From: Streptococcus mitis SK564
GTDB lineage: Bacteria > Bacillota > Bacilli > Lactobacillales > Streptococcaceae
Reading direction: 5' to 3'
Length of the DNA stretch: 64,000 nt
Assembly: GCF_000148525.1 (NCBI RefSeq)
Contig: NZ_AEDU01000008.1
Coordinates: forward strand, 1-64,000
A program made the position numbers and the translations under genes. The notes under the pieces were generated by a model. That model made no database searches. It was not told the DNA's origin and saw only the letters and a program-made list of their open reading frames with translations. Below, one piece after another: positions 42,042 to 50,355 of the stretch; position 1 is the first letter of the stretch; each line of letters starts with the position of its first letter.

Positions 42042-42794
42042 ATGATACATACCATTCAAGCAGACTTTTACCGTCTTTTCCGTTCCAAAGGATTCTGGAT
42101 TACAGAGTTCATTCTCTTTGTACTCATGTTAATGGGGGCTGTTTTTGGAGCTACTGGCCATCTGATGGCAATCAATACAGAAGAGCCAGAAATTCCAACC
42201 CATGGTTGGGACGGTGTACAAGCCCTGATTAACGCATCTAGTCAAGGTTCAAACCTCGTTTTTCTCTGTATTGTTCTAACTTGTCTCGTTCTCGGTGTTG
42301 ATTTAATCGGAAAGCTCTATAAAAATAGTTTGACAGTAGGGGTTTCTCGTACAGAGTTTTTCCTTGCCAAAGCCTTTGTAGTGGCTTGTATTGCACTCTT
42401 GCAACTTATCATCAGCCTTGTGATTGCCTTTATTCCAGCAACTATCTTAAATGGATTTGGAACTATGCCTGATGGCTTTATTGGCAATCTACTGATAACC
42501 ATTTCCCTTCAATTCCTTTGCCTCCTTGCTTGGCTTTCCATTGTTTCCTTCATTCTCTATGTTAGTCATTCTTATCTTGCTGTATTTATTGGTTATTTGG
42601 TCAGCTCTATCTTACTTTCTATGCCAATGATCATCTTCCCAAGTATCAAAATTTTGCCATATTTATCATTGCAGTTTTTCTATGCTATGACTGCTAATAG
42701 TGAGTCAATTCTCTACACACTTATAGTTAGCTTAGCTGTTATTGTAATCTTTAATATAGGTGGATTGACAGTTTTCAAAAAGAAAAGTCTATAA
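42042..42794 (+). CDS. ABC transporter permease (ABC-2 type)
   Basis: 250 residues with six hydrophobic segments, the ABC-2 membrane protein pattern, and an N-terminal MIHTIQADFYRLFRSKGFW. It pairs with the preceding ATPase. A two-component system on the opposite strand follows, convergent, as is common for peptide-sensing exporters. Confidence 0.85.
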   Translation: MIHTIQADFYRLFRSKGFWITEFILFVLMLMGAVFGATGHLMAINTEEPEIPTHGWDGVQALINASSQGSNLVFLCIVLTCLVLGVDLIGKLYKNSLTVGVSRTEFFLAKAFVVACIALLQLIISLVIAFIPATILNGFGTMPDGFIGNLLITISLQFLCLLAWLSIVSFILYVSHSYLAVFIGYLVSSILLSMPMIIFPSIKILPYLSLQFFYAMTANSESILYTLIVSLAVIVIFNIGGLTVFKKKSL

Positions 42795-42800
42795 AAAATG

Positions 42801-42833
42801 ACCTCCTCTAGCCTACAGAGGAGGTTTCTTTTT
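42801..42833. terminator. Bidirectional terminator
   Basis: ACCTCCTCT/AGAGGAGGT with T-rich flanks between convergent ABC permease and histidine kinase genes. Confidence 0.85.
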
Positions 42834-42834
42834 G

Positions 42835-43713
42835 TTAAAAGTAAATAAAAACTGACAACCACTGCCCATCTGTGCTTAGTTTCATCTCTGCACCGAGAAG
42901 ATGGCATAATTCCTCAGTGATATAAAGGCCTAAACCAGAGGATTCTTCCGTATCAGATAGATTTTCAGAATAAAAACAGTTGCTGAGATTTTCTATTTTT
43001 TTAATGGGCTGTTTGACAAGGTTTGCAATCTCTAAGACAAGCTGTTCCTTTTCCTTTCTCAAAGATAGACGAGCTTCTTCCTTACCATGCTTGAGGACAT
43101 TTCCAAGCAAATTTTGTAAAATTCGATCCAGTAAGTCTTCATCAGTCCTCATTTTCAGACCAGTTTCAACCTCAAAATCAAGCGTGATATTTGCCGCCTG
43201 AAAAACATCATAATAAGCCAGAGTCTTTTTGGTGATAAAAGCTGAAAAATCCACTTCTTCCAGTTTCGGTTTGACAGCTCCTTCCATCAAACGACGGTAT
43301 TCTAGGAGAGCCTCCAAACGTTTGGAAACTAAATCAAGATGCTGGGCTATTTTTTGTAAGGTTTCTGCTTTGTCTTCAGGAGATTTTATCAATTGTTGGG
43401 TGTAGCCTGAAGCGATAGTCAAAGGCGTCCGAATATCATGGGCGATATTGCTGATGGCCATATCCAGAGTCTGCTTTTCTCTTTTCATAACCAACCGAGA
43501 TTGTTCTACTTCCTGAAATAAATTCTCAATCTGCTGGTAGAGATGTAAAAAATGTTTGGAAAAAATGCTGATTCCGACTCTTTTCATACTACCTGTGAGA
43601 ATCTTGTCTTCAATCTGTTGACTCAAGTTTTTAAGTGCTATATGGTAGCGAATCAATGAAATCGATAAAATAATCAGGAGTACCAGTAGAACAAAGATTA
43701 TCATGTAGGTCAT
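42835..43713 (-). CDS. Sensor histidine kinase
   Basis: 292 residues. One N-terminal membrane segment (residues 1-22) with almost no outer domain, so it resembles kinases that sense via a partner transporter. H-box ISNIAHDIRTPLT (His92), N-box LLGNVLKHGKEE, and G-box SSGLGLYITEEL. The 5' end overlaps the response regulator gene by 4 bp, so the two genes are coupled. Confidence 0.9.
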   Translation of the reverse strand: MTYMIIFVLLVLLIILSISLIRYHIALKNLSQQIEDKILTGSMKRVGISIFSKHFLHLYQQIENLFQEVEQSRLVMKREKQTLDMAISNIAHDIRTPLTIASGYTQQLIKSPEDKAETLQKIAQHLDLVSKRLEALLEYRRLMEGAVKPKLEEVDFSAFITKKTLAYYDVFQAANITLDFEVETGLKMRTDEDLLDRILQNLLGNVLKHGKEEARLSLRKEKEQLVLEIANLVKQPIKKIENLSNCFYSENLSDTEESSGLGLYITEELCHLLGAEMKLSTDGQWLSVFIYF

Positions 43714-44411
43714 TGCTTGTCTCCTTTTAATCTTACCCCAACTCCCCAGATGGTTTCAATATATTCTTGATGTGGGTCAAGCTGGTTTAATTTTTTACGA
43801 AGATTACTCAAATGCGTATTGAGGGTATTATCTCCAGGTAGATAGCTCTCCTCCCAGACCAATTCATAAAGTTCTTCTTTTGTAAAAATTTTCTTAGGGT
43901 GTTTAAGGAGAGTTTGGAGAATCAAGCATTCTTTCTTAGCAAGGCGAATCGTTTCCTGACTATTTTTAATTTCAAAACTTTCTGCATCGAACTGGATATT
44001 TTTCAAGTTTTGTGGCAGATTTTCAGTTTTTCCTATTCCCATAGGCTGTTTTTCTGCGCTTTGACGTAATTGAACAGTAACTCTGGCAAAGACTTCGTCC
44101 AAATCAAAAGGTTTGACTATGTAATCATTGGCACCGTCTAAGAGGTATTGACTGATTAACTTCTTATCGCTCAAAGCTGTTAGCATAATGACTGGAGTTT
44201 GACTTTGTTCCCTGATGGCTTTTAAAACCTGATCCCCATTTTTCCCAGGAAGCATGATATCTAGCAAAACGAGGTCAATCCCACCTTGGTCAAAAAGCAT
44301 GATTCCTTCAGTTCCTGAAAAGGCTTGAATCACCTCATGCTCCTCAGTAAGAAGTGTTCGCAAAATCTCTTGAATGTCACTATTATCTTCAATAACCAAT
44401 ATCCTAGCCAT
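43710..44411 (-). CDS. OmpR/PhoB-family response regulator
   Basis: 233 residues. Receiver domain with ARILVIEDN (acidic pocket) and phosphoacceptor Asp51 in LVLLDIMLPGKNG, then a winged-helix domain with LILQTLLKHPKKIFTKEELY and LRKKLNQLDP. I chose the ATG at 44411 (AAAGGTTGG upstream) over 44468, which would add 19 residues with no homology. The likely target is the neighbouring ABC exporter. Confidence 0.92.
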   Translation of the reverse strand: MARILVIEDNSDIQEILRTLLTEEHEVIQAFSGTEGIMLFDQGGIDLVLLDIMLPGKNGDQVLKAIREQSQTPVIMLTALSDKKLISQYLLDGANDYIVKPFDLDEVFARVTVQLRQSAEKQPMGIGKTENLPQNLKNIQFDAESFEIKNSQETIRLAKKECLILQTLLKHPKKIFTKEELYELVWEESYLPGDNTLNTHLSNLRKKLNQLDPHQEYIETIWGVGVRLKGDKQ

Positions 44412-44560
44412 AAACACCAACCTTTCTGCAACTATTATAGCATGTTTTATTGTTTCAAAGTCTCTCAATTTTTCAAGTAGAATAACACACTTTATGTGAA
44501 CTAAATGATTTCTTCCAGACGAAATATTGATTAAATGTTGACTAAATCTATGCTATCATA

Positions 44561-45193
44561 CTAAGTAAATTTTAAATTAGTAGTCATTTTTTCTAGTTTG
44601 CTATTATACATTTCCCTTAACTGTGCTAAATTAGTATCTCTATTTTCAGCTAAGAATACTCTATATTGCATATTTTCACTTGGTATTTTTTCCGTTAAAA
44701 TAGAATCGTAAATTGAAAATCTGTCTTCAATTTCAATTTTTACTGTATTTACTAAAGAAAATTCTACATTTTTGTTTTCTAGTGTTTCTAAAACTACAAT
44801 AATTGATTTTAATAGCAAGTAGCTACATACACCTCTTTCTCTATACTTAGGTAGCACACTAATACTTCTATACCTGAAATTAAAATCTGCAGTTTTGGTA
44901 ATACTATAGTTTATACCAATATTACAAAAACTAAAACTCTCAGAAATTTCATTATTATTAATCAGCAATTTTAATTCTACACAGCCATGCTCTTCTAATA
45001 GAGATTCAAATGTCTGATTCTCCCAATTTTTATAATACGTTTTAATCTTAATCCCTCGTTCTTCTGAAGTAGAATCATTAAATCTAGAATCATATCCTTC
45101 CTCTCCATTCTCTGTTTCGTTTTCAAAATCAGATATAGACTTTTTTAAGAAAATTCTCTTTAAACTATCAATTAAATATTCAACCCAAGCCAT
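44561..45193 (-). CDS. Unknown protein with GNAT-like segment (cassette gene 2)
   Basis: 210 residues. The segment RYRSISVLPKYRERGVCSYL (residues about 105-125) resembles the acetyl-CoA-binding stretch of GNAT acyltransferases (R/Q-x-x-G-x-G/A), with a hydrophobic helix following, but the match is loose (GVC in place of GxG). The N-terminus is acidic and serine/glutamate rich. It is AT-rich relative to neighbours. It is 16 bp downstream of the zinc-finger gene below, with AGAGGTG as its ribosome site, and shares its promoter. Confidence 0.6.
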   Translation of the reverse strand: MAWVEYLIDSLKRIFLKKSISDFENETENGEEGYDSRFNDSTSEERGIKIKTYYKNWENQTFESLLEEHGCVELKLLINNNEISESFSFCNIGINYSITKTADFNFRYRSISVLPKYRERGVCSYLLLKSIIVVLETLENKNVEFSLVNTVKIEIEDRFSIYDSILTEKIPSENMQYRVFLAENRDTNLAQLREMYNSKLEKMTTNLKFT

Positions 45194-45209
45194 TTTACAC
45201 CTCTGCTTA

Positions 45210-45974
45210 TCATAAAACTTTCTCAATGGAGAAAGCTTGTCTACTTGCCAACTTCAGTTTTGGAGGAAATCCTTTTGAAAAATCTAAATGACCAATTGCA
45301 ACTAAATAATAATCTGTATCTTCTTCAACTTTAAGCAAAACTTTATTACCAAGATATATACTTGCTTTCTTTTTCCATTTCCTATTCGAATCCTTACAAA
45401 AAATATTCAAAAAATAAAGAGTATATCCTTGTCTATTAGACCATTCTGAAATACTTAATCGTACTTTACCATAGAAAAGATGAAGTTCATTTTCGAGTTC
45501 TTTATATAGCCATTTTTCAATACTTTTTCTTCTTAAAGTCTTATGATGTACTTGTCTTTCAGTCTTTCTTGTCAGAACTAAAGGATTTTCATCACAATAA
45601 TCTCCTCGATCTACTGGTGTTTGAGGCAAATATTCTTTTTTGAAAAAAAGACTTCTCATCATGGCATCAAGCTTATCTTTAATTTGGTCATCACGAAGAT
45701 TTTTAAAATATTCTTCAATATACTTTTTGCTAGCATAATCAAATTGATAAGAGCACCTATTAGTGTGTTTAGAACTAGTCTTTCTTTTTAAATGTGCTCT
45801 CCTTTGTAAAGTCTTAGGGATGTAAGATAACTCTGCTTGTTTACACTCTGGGCAGAACATATTATCTTGATAAATTCCTAGATTTTTATATTTTATAAAA
45901 TAATCATTTAAAATCTGAATATCTTCTTTCTTATCCGCAGTGTAAAAGTAAAATTCATCAAATGATTTTGGCAT
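45210..45974 (-). CDS. Unknown protein with zinc-finger-like N-terminus (cassette gene 1)
   Basis: 254 residues, basic. CPEC at residues 41-44 followed by H61, H70 and C74 could bind one zinc; this arrangement recalls the N-terminal finger of CoiA-like or restriction-associated proteins, but I do not recognise the family. The C-terminal part (KASIYLGNKVLLKVEEDTDY) looks like beta structure. It has its own extended -10 promoter at 46021-46029. With the next gene it forms a two-gene AT-rich accessory cassette. Confidence 0.6.
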   Translation of the reverse strand: MPKSFDEFYFYTADKKEDIQILNDYFIKYKNLGIYQDNMFCPECKQAELSYIPKTLQRRAHLKRKTSSKHTNRCSYQFDYASKKYIEEYFKNLRDDQIKDKLDAMMRSLFFKKEYLPQTPVDRGDYCDENPLVLTRKTERQVHHKTLRRKSIEKWLYKELENELHLFYGKVRLSISEWSNRQGYTLYFLNIFCKDSNRKWKKKASIYLGNKVLLKVEEDTDYYLVAIGHLDFSKGFPPKLKLASRQAFSIEKVL

Positions 45975-46486
45975 ATTCCATTCCTCTCATACAGTAATTT
46001 AAAATTAAATATTATGAATGATTATAGCATTTTATAACATACGTTTATACTGTCTCAAGATGATTGACTTTGGAAACATACAATTTAACGTTTAACAAAT
46101 CAAGGGTGTCTCCATAGAATCAAAGTATTTCTGATACCCATTTCTTTCTATCTATAGACAGTAAAAATCCTTAAAACAACTTTTTTCCAAGGCTTTCTTT
46201 ATATTCTATTGTATCAATTTACTTATACCGATATCTGTTGCTACTAGTTTAATCATAAAATATTTCTTACTCCGATTAGTAAATCTACCTCCTATTATAC
46301 CATAGATAAGTAGAAAAAGGACTAGTCTATCAGCTTTGCTTCTCTTTTATCCTTCTCTACTAGCTAGTCGTGTTTCTAACTTTTAAAAAAGCTCGTAAAA
46401 TTAAAATCGTGCAACTTTTTTCAGACAGTTTTAAAAGATTGATTTCCTTATATTTTTCCTTTATACTGGATAAAAAGGAGAATAAT
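45975..46486. other. Gap upstream of the VIT-family gene
   Basis: About 510 bp, very AT-rich. It has the promoter of the two-gene cassette (TGCTATAAT, minus strand, 46021-46029) and the promoter region of the VIT gene. An inverted pair ACTAGTC/CTAGTCG around 46320-46370 may be an operator. I see no gene or RNA. Confidence 0.5.
46021..46029 (-). promoter_or_regulatory. -10 box of the two-gene orphan cassette
   Basis: TGCTATAAT on the minus strand, about 50 bp before the first start codon (45974). Confidence 0.6.
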
Positions 46487-47182
46487 ATGTCAGAAATAAA
46501 TCACGAAATTGATTCAAACTTTGCAGGTCGTTTAAATATCCTACGTGCGGGTGTTCTTGGTGCCAATGATGGAATTATTTCCATTGCTGGTGTGGTTATC
46601 GGGGTTGCCAGTGCTACGAGCAATATCTGGATTATCTTTTTATCTGGTTTTGCGGCTATCTTAGCTGGTGCCTTTTCAATGGCAGGTGGAGAATATGTGT
46701 CCGTTTCAACTCAAAAAGATACCGAGGAAGCGGCCGTTGCGCGTGAGCAAGTCTTGCTAGACCAAGATATAGAGTTAGCTAAAAAATCTCTCTATGCGGC
46801 CTATATTCAAAATGGTGAATGCGAAACCTCTGCCCAGCTCTTGACCAACAAGGCCTTTCTTAAAAATCCACTCAAGGCTCTGGTAGAGGAAAAATACGGG
46901 ATAGAGTACGAAGAGTTTACCAATCCTTGGCACGCTGCCATCTCTAGCTTTATTTCCTTTTTCCTTGGTAGCTTACCACCAATGCTTTCAATTACCATTT
47001 TCCCAAGTGAATACCGCATCCCTGTTACTGTCCTGATCGTCGGTGTGGCCCTTCTTCTCACTGGCTACACTAGTGCCAAACTTGGAAAAGCTCCAACCAA
47101 AACAGCTATGATTCGGAACCTAGCTATTGGTCTCTTGACCATGGGAGTTACCTTCTTACTCGGACAACTTTTCAGCATTTAG
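46487..47182 (+). CDS. VIT1/CCC1-family membrane transporter
   Basis: 231 residues; five hydrophobic segments of the VIT family (Fe2+/Mn2+ transport in plants and fungi; a similar role is likely here). The first membrane segment begins GVLGANDGIISIAGVVIGVASA; GGEYVSVSTQKDTEEAA is the conserved loop. The ATG at 46487 has AAAAAGGAG upstream and gives MSEINHEIDS; an in-frame start at 46370 has no ribosome site. Confidence 0.85.
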   Translation: MSEINHEIDSNFAGRLNILRAGVLGANDGIISIAGVVIGVASATSNIWIIFLSGFAAILAGAFSMAGGEYVSVSTQKDTEEAAVAREQVLLDQDIELAKKSLYAAYIQNGECETSAQLLTNKAFLKNPLKALVEEKYGIEYEEFTNPWHAAISSFISFFLGSLPPMLSITIFPSEYRIPVTVLIVGVALLLTGYTSAKLGKAPTKTAMIRNLAIGLLTMGVTFLLGQLFSI

Positions 47183-47191
47183 AATACAAGA

Positions 47192-47228
47192 AATACCTCG
47201 ATTTTGAAGTCGAGGTATCTTTTTTTAC
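47192..47228. terminator. Bidirectional terminator
   Basis: ATACCTCGA/TCGAGGTAT stem between the VIT gene and the convergent ABC permease, flanked by T and A runs. Confidence 0.85.
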
Positions 47229-49213
47229 ATTTGCACAATCTTGCGATAACTTCTTGAAGTAACCATGAAAATCAGCACATAGGCGATGAGGAAGATAGCG
47301 CAGATAGACAAGGTCACAATCAACATCATAGTCGTATCCAGTACACCAATCACTTTTAAAATCAGACTAAGCATATGGTAGGCAAAGGCTAGATGTAGGA
47401 AGGCAAAGAGCAAAGGAAGGAAGAAAACAGTTAAAACCTGTTTGTTAATGGTTTGCTTGATTTGCTTTTGATCTAAACCAACTTTCTGCAAGATAATAAA
47501 GCGCTCACGGTCTTCATATCCTTCAGAAATTTGTTTGTAGTAGATGACCAGAACGGTTCCGACCATAAAGATAATGGATAGGAAAATACCGATAAAGAAG
47601 ACACCACCAAAGAGGGCACTCATCTGAGCACTAGCATCTGATAAATTACTACCATACACATAGCTACCTTCCGTGTTTAATTGAGCATTAAATTGATCGA
47701 GGTATTTATCATACTCGTCAGCGACCTTGAGTTGTTCTTCTTCACTGGCATTTACATTCATACCACCGTAAAACTGATTATAGATAGCCGAATCTGGGAA
47801 TTGATCCAAAAAGGCTTGTAAATCAGGTACAACAAGATAATTGTAATCAGCAGTCAAAATATTAAACTGATTTGGGACATGGTTGACAATAAAATCTTTA
47901 GTAAATTCTTCTTTGACAGAAAATTGATGATCATTCAGAATTAGAGTTTTTTGTTCTTTAACTCCCTCGTTCTTTGCAAAGAGTCCGACCTCATTTCCTG
48001 ATAGAGACAATTTTTGACCAGTCATATTTTCATAATCTTTTTGGTCAAATACCATAAAAACTGTTGTGGGTTGGACACGGTTTTGTCCTTTTTCAAAAAG
48101 TGTTAACTTATTTCCTTCTTGGTTCGCAACACCAAAGTAAGTGTAACGAAACACTTCTTTCTCTTTAATCTTATAACCTTTGTCACTTGCAAACTGGCTC
48201 AAGAGTTTGTCCAAGTCTTCTTTTTCAACATTTTGCCCTGAAACTCCAAAATCATGAGGATTTAGAACTTTTTTAAAGGATTCTGCGGAATTGAAAATGC
48301 TTGTCGCTGCTGACATGGTTACCAAAACCATTGTTGACAAGATAGCGATGGTTGCTAGTCCAACCGCATTTTTCTTCATACGGAAAATCAAGTTGGAAAC
48401 AGAGATGAGGTTATTAGGTTGGTAATAGTATTTCTTATTTTTCTTTAAGATTTGTAGGAAGACTGTAATTCCTGCATTAAACAAGAGATAAGTACCAAAG
48501 ATAACCAGCAAAACAGCTAGGAAGAAGGTTGTTAAGGCTGTAAGAGGATCTTTTACCGTAAGGGCAAGATAATAGCCAATCCCTAAACTAATCGAACCAA
48601 GAATCGTTTGGAGAGGTAGGAAACGACCTTTTTTCTCACCACTAGCTTTCTCACGCGAGAGCTGGAGGGCATTCATACGGGCGATTCGAAGGGCATTCAG
48701 GAACATGAGGCCTAGGAAAATCAAACCGAAGACAACAAGTACTGCAATGACAACATTCATCTGGAAGGTAGCGACCAGCTCAACCTTCAATTTCATCAGT
48801 TTGAGCAAGAAAGCGAAAATCAACTTGTCAAACAAGGCTCCAATACCGATACCTGCTCCAACAGTTAGAATCCCAAACACCACTAACTCCTTAAAGGTCA
48901 TACTGATCAGGTGGCGTTTCTCCAAGCCCAGCATGCCATAAATTCCCAGTTCCTTGGAACGGTTCTTCATGACAAAACTATTGGCATAGAGGACGATAAT
49001 GGCTGACGCAAGGGTGACGACAAACATACCAAATCCTAGAGTAGCTTGAATGGTTGTTCCTCCACGGATTTCCGCAATCTTGGGATTGAAGGTTAGAGAG
49101 TAAAAAAGATAGGTGACAGTGACTGCCAAGAGAACAGCCAGCGCAAAAGGATAGTAGAGTTTGCGGTTTTTAATCAAGTTCGATACCGCTAACTTATTGG
49201 TTAATCGAAACAT
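47225..49213 (-). CDS. Bce-type peptide-antibiotic ABC transporter permease (FtsX-like)
   Basis: 662 residues. About ten membrane segments with a large extracellular domain at about residues 310-525, the pattern of BceB-like permeases that act in resistance to bacitracin and other cell-wall peptides and that signal to a BceS-type kinase. FtsX-like cores lie at residues 50-190 and 530-655. It is 1 bp downstream of the ATPase gene. By position and length it resembles the pneumococcal SP_0912/0913 pair, from memory. Confidence 0.88.
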   Translation of the reverse strand: MFRLTNKLAVSNLIKNRKLYYPFALAVLLAVTVTYLFYSLTFNPKIAEIRGGTTIQATLGFGMFVVTLASAIIVLYANSFVMKNRSKELGIYGMLGLEKRHLISMTFKELVVFGILTVGAGIGIGALFDKLIFAFLLKLMKLKVELVATFQMNVVIAVLVVFGLIFLGLMFLNALRIARMNALQLSREKASGEKKGRFLPLQTILGSISLGIGYYLALTVKDPLTALTTFFLAVLLVIFGTYLLFNAGITVFLQILKKNKKYYYQPNNLISVSNLIFRMKKNAVGLATIAILSTMVLVTMSAATSIFNSAESFKKVLNPHDFGVSGQNVEKEDLDKLLSQFASDKGYKIKEKEVFRYTYFGVANQEGNKLTLFEKGQNRVQPTTVFMVFDQKDYENMTGQKLSLSGNEVGLFAKNEGVKEQKTLILNDHQFSVKEEFTKDFIVNHVPNQFNILTADYNYLVVPDLQAFLDQFPDSAIYNQFYGGMNVNASEEEQLKVADEYDKYLDQFNAQLNTEGSYVYGSNLSDASAQMSALFGGVFFIGIFLSIIFMVGTVLVIYYKQISEGYEDRERFIILQKVGLDQKQIKQTINKQVLTVFFLPLLFAFLHLAFAYHMLSLILKVIGVLDTTMMLIVTLSICAIFLIAYVLIFMVTSRSYRKIVQM

Positions 49214-49214
49214 A

Positions 49215-49973
49215 CTAATTCACCTCGCTTGCCATGACAGTCAAGGTATCAGAGATCTCTTGGAACATCTGACGCTCTGTCTTCTCTCCACGGTAGATTT
49301 GGTTGTAAAGAATGCCGTCTTTGATAAAGAGTACACGTTTAGCTCTGCTAGCTGCTGCCGTTGAGTGGGTTACCATGAGAATGGTTTGGCCACGCTCATT
49401 GATTTCATCAAAAACATCAAGTAAGGCTGCAGATGATTTGGAGTCAAGAGCTCCTGTTGGCTCGTCCGCAAGGAGAATTTCAGGTTCTGTGATGATGGCG
49501 CGGGCTACTGCTACACGCTGTTTCTGCCCACCAGAAATCTCGTAAGGATACTTCTCTTGCAATTGGTTGATGCCTAGATTCTCAGCTGTCACCACCAATT
49601 TCTTCATCATTTCCGTAATGGGTCTTCTTGACAAGACAAGCGGAAGTAAGATATTGTCCTTAACAGACAGAGTATCTAGCAAGTTAAAGTCCTGGAATAC
49701 AAAGCCTAATTTTTCACGACGGAAACTAGAAGCCTGTGAATTTTTAATAGTTGCTGTGTCTGTTCCATTCAAGTAAACCTGTCCACGACTTGGTTTATCC
49801 AGCATAGCTAGAATATTGAGAAGAGTTGATTTACCAGAACCAGACTCACCCATGATGGCAACGTAGTCACCCTTTTCAACGGTAAAGTGAATATCCTTGA
49901 GGGCTTCTACTTGGTTGCCCTGAAAACGAGTTTTATAAATTTTTTGAACGTGTTTTACATCTAAAAGTGTCAT
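49215..49973 (-). CDS. Bce-type ABC transporter ATP-binding protein
   Basis: 252 residues. Walker [10 protein letters not shown] (residues 41-49), Q-loop in [12 protein letters not shown], signature [14 protein letters not shown], Walker [13 protein letters not shown]: the LolD/MacB-type ATPase. The ATG at 49973 follows GAAAGGAG; an in-frame upstream ATG would run into the preceding small ORF. Its partner permease follows. Confidence 0.92.
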   Translation of the reverse strand: MTLLDVKHVQKIYKTRFQGNQVEALKDIHFTVEKGDYVAIMGESGSGKSTLLNILAMLDKPSRGQVYLNGTDTATIKNSQASSFRREKLGFVFQDFNLLDTLSVKDNILLPLVLSRRPITEMMKKLVVTAENLGINQLQEKYPYEISGGQKQRVAVARAIITEPEILLADEPTGALDSKSSAALLDVFDEINERGQTILMVTHSTAAASRAKRVLFIKDGILYNQIYRGEKTERQMFQEISDTLTVMASEVN

Positions 49974-49987
49974 GAGAATCTCCTTTC

Positions 49988-50098
49988 TTAATATCCCATC
50001 AAATGAAATGTTGCTTGCATCATAGCGCATCCCAGCTGAACGCGCTCGATATCTTTGTGGCTTGGTTTTCTTGTTTTCTTCTGTAAGATTTGTTTCAT
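49988..50098 (-). CDS. 36-residue small ORF upstream of the Bce-type transporter
   Basis: The 36-codon frame starts with ATG at 50098, preceded by AAAAGGAGTAACATC, a strong ribosome site, and stops 14 bp before the ATPase gene. The product is basic at its N-terminus (MKQILQKKTRKPSHKDIERV) and ends in QLGCAMMQATFHLMGY. I do not know the family. It may be a leader peptide, a small protein of the transporter or a target peptide; it is the first translated gene of the operon. Confidence 0.6.
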   Translation of the reverse strand: MKQILQKKTRKPSHKDIERVQLGCAMMQATFHLMGY

Positions 50099-50165
50099 GA
50101 TGTTACTCCTTTTTTCTTTATGAGTCTAGTTTACATCAAAAAAAGACCGCTTGCCATAACCTAAC

Positions 50166-50204
50166 CTTACAAAAAAGACTTTAATCTTACATTTTTGTAA
50201 GATT
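50166..50204 (-). promoter_or_regulatory. Probable response-regulator operator upstream of the Bce-type operon
   Basis: CTTACA at 50166-50171 and 50186-50191 are direct repeats exactly 20 bp apart, and the second is part of the perfect palindrome AATCTTACA-TTTT-TGTAAGATT (50183-50204). Direct or inverted half-sites two helical turns apart upstream of a weak promoter are typical of OmpR-type regulators of Bce systems. Confidence 0.55.
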
Positions 50205-50355
50205 GGGGGAATGTACCCAGTTCATTAAAAATATTTTACCATAAAAAGAAGGCAAGAAGAAAACCCTTGCAGATACAAGGGTTCAGATTCGTAAATTGAC
50301 TGCAACGATCAATAATACATTCATAAATAGTTTGAAGATTCATTCTTTCGTTTGA

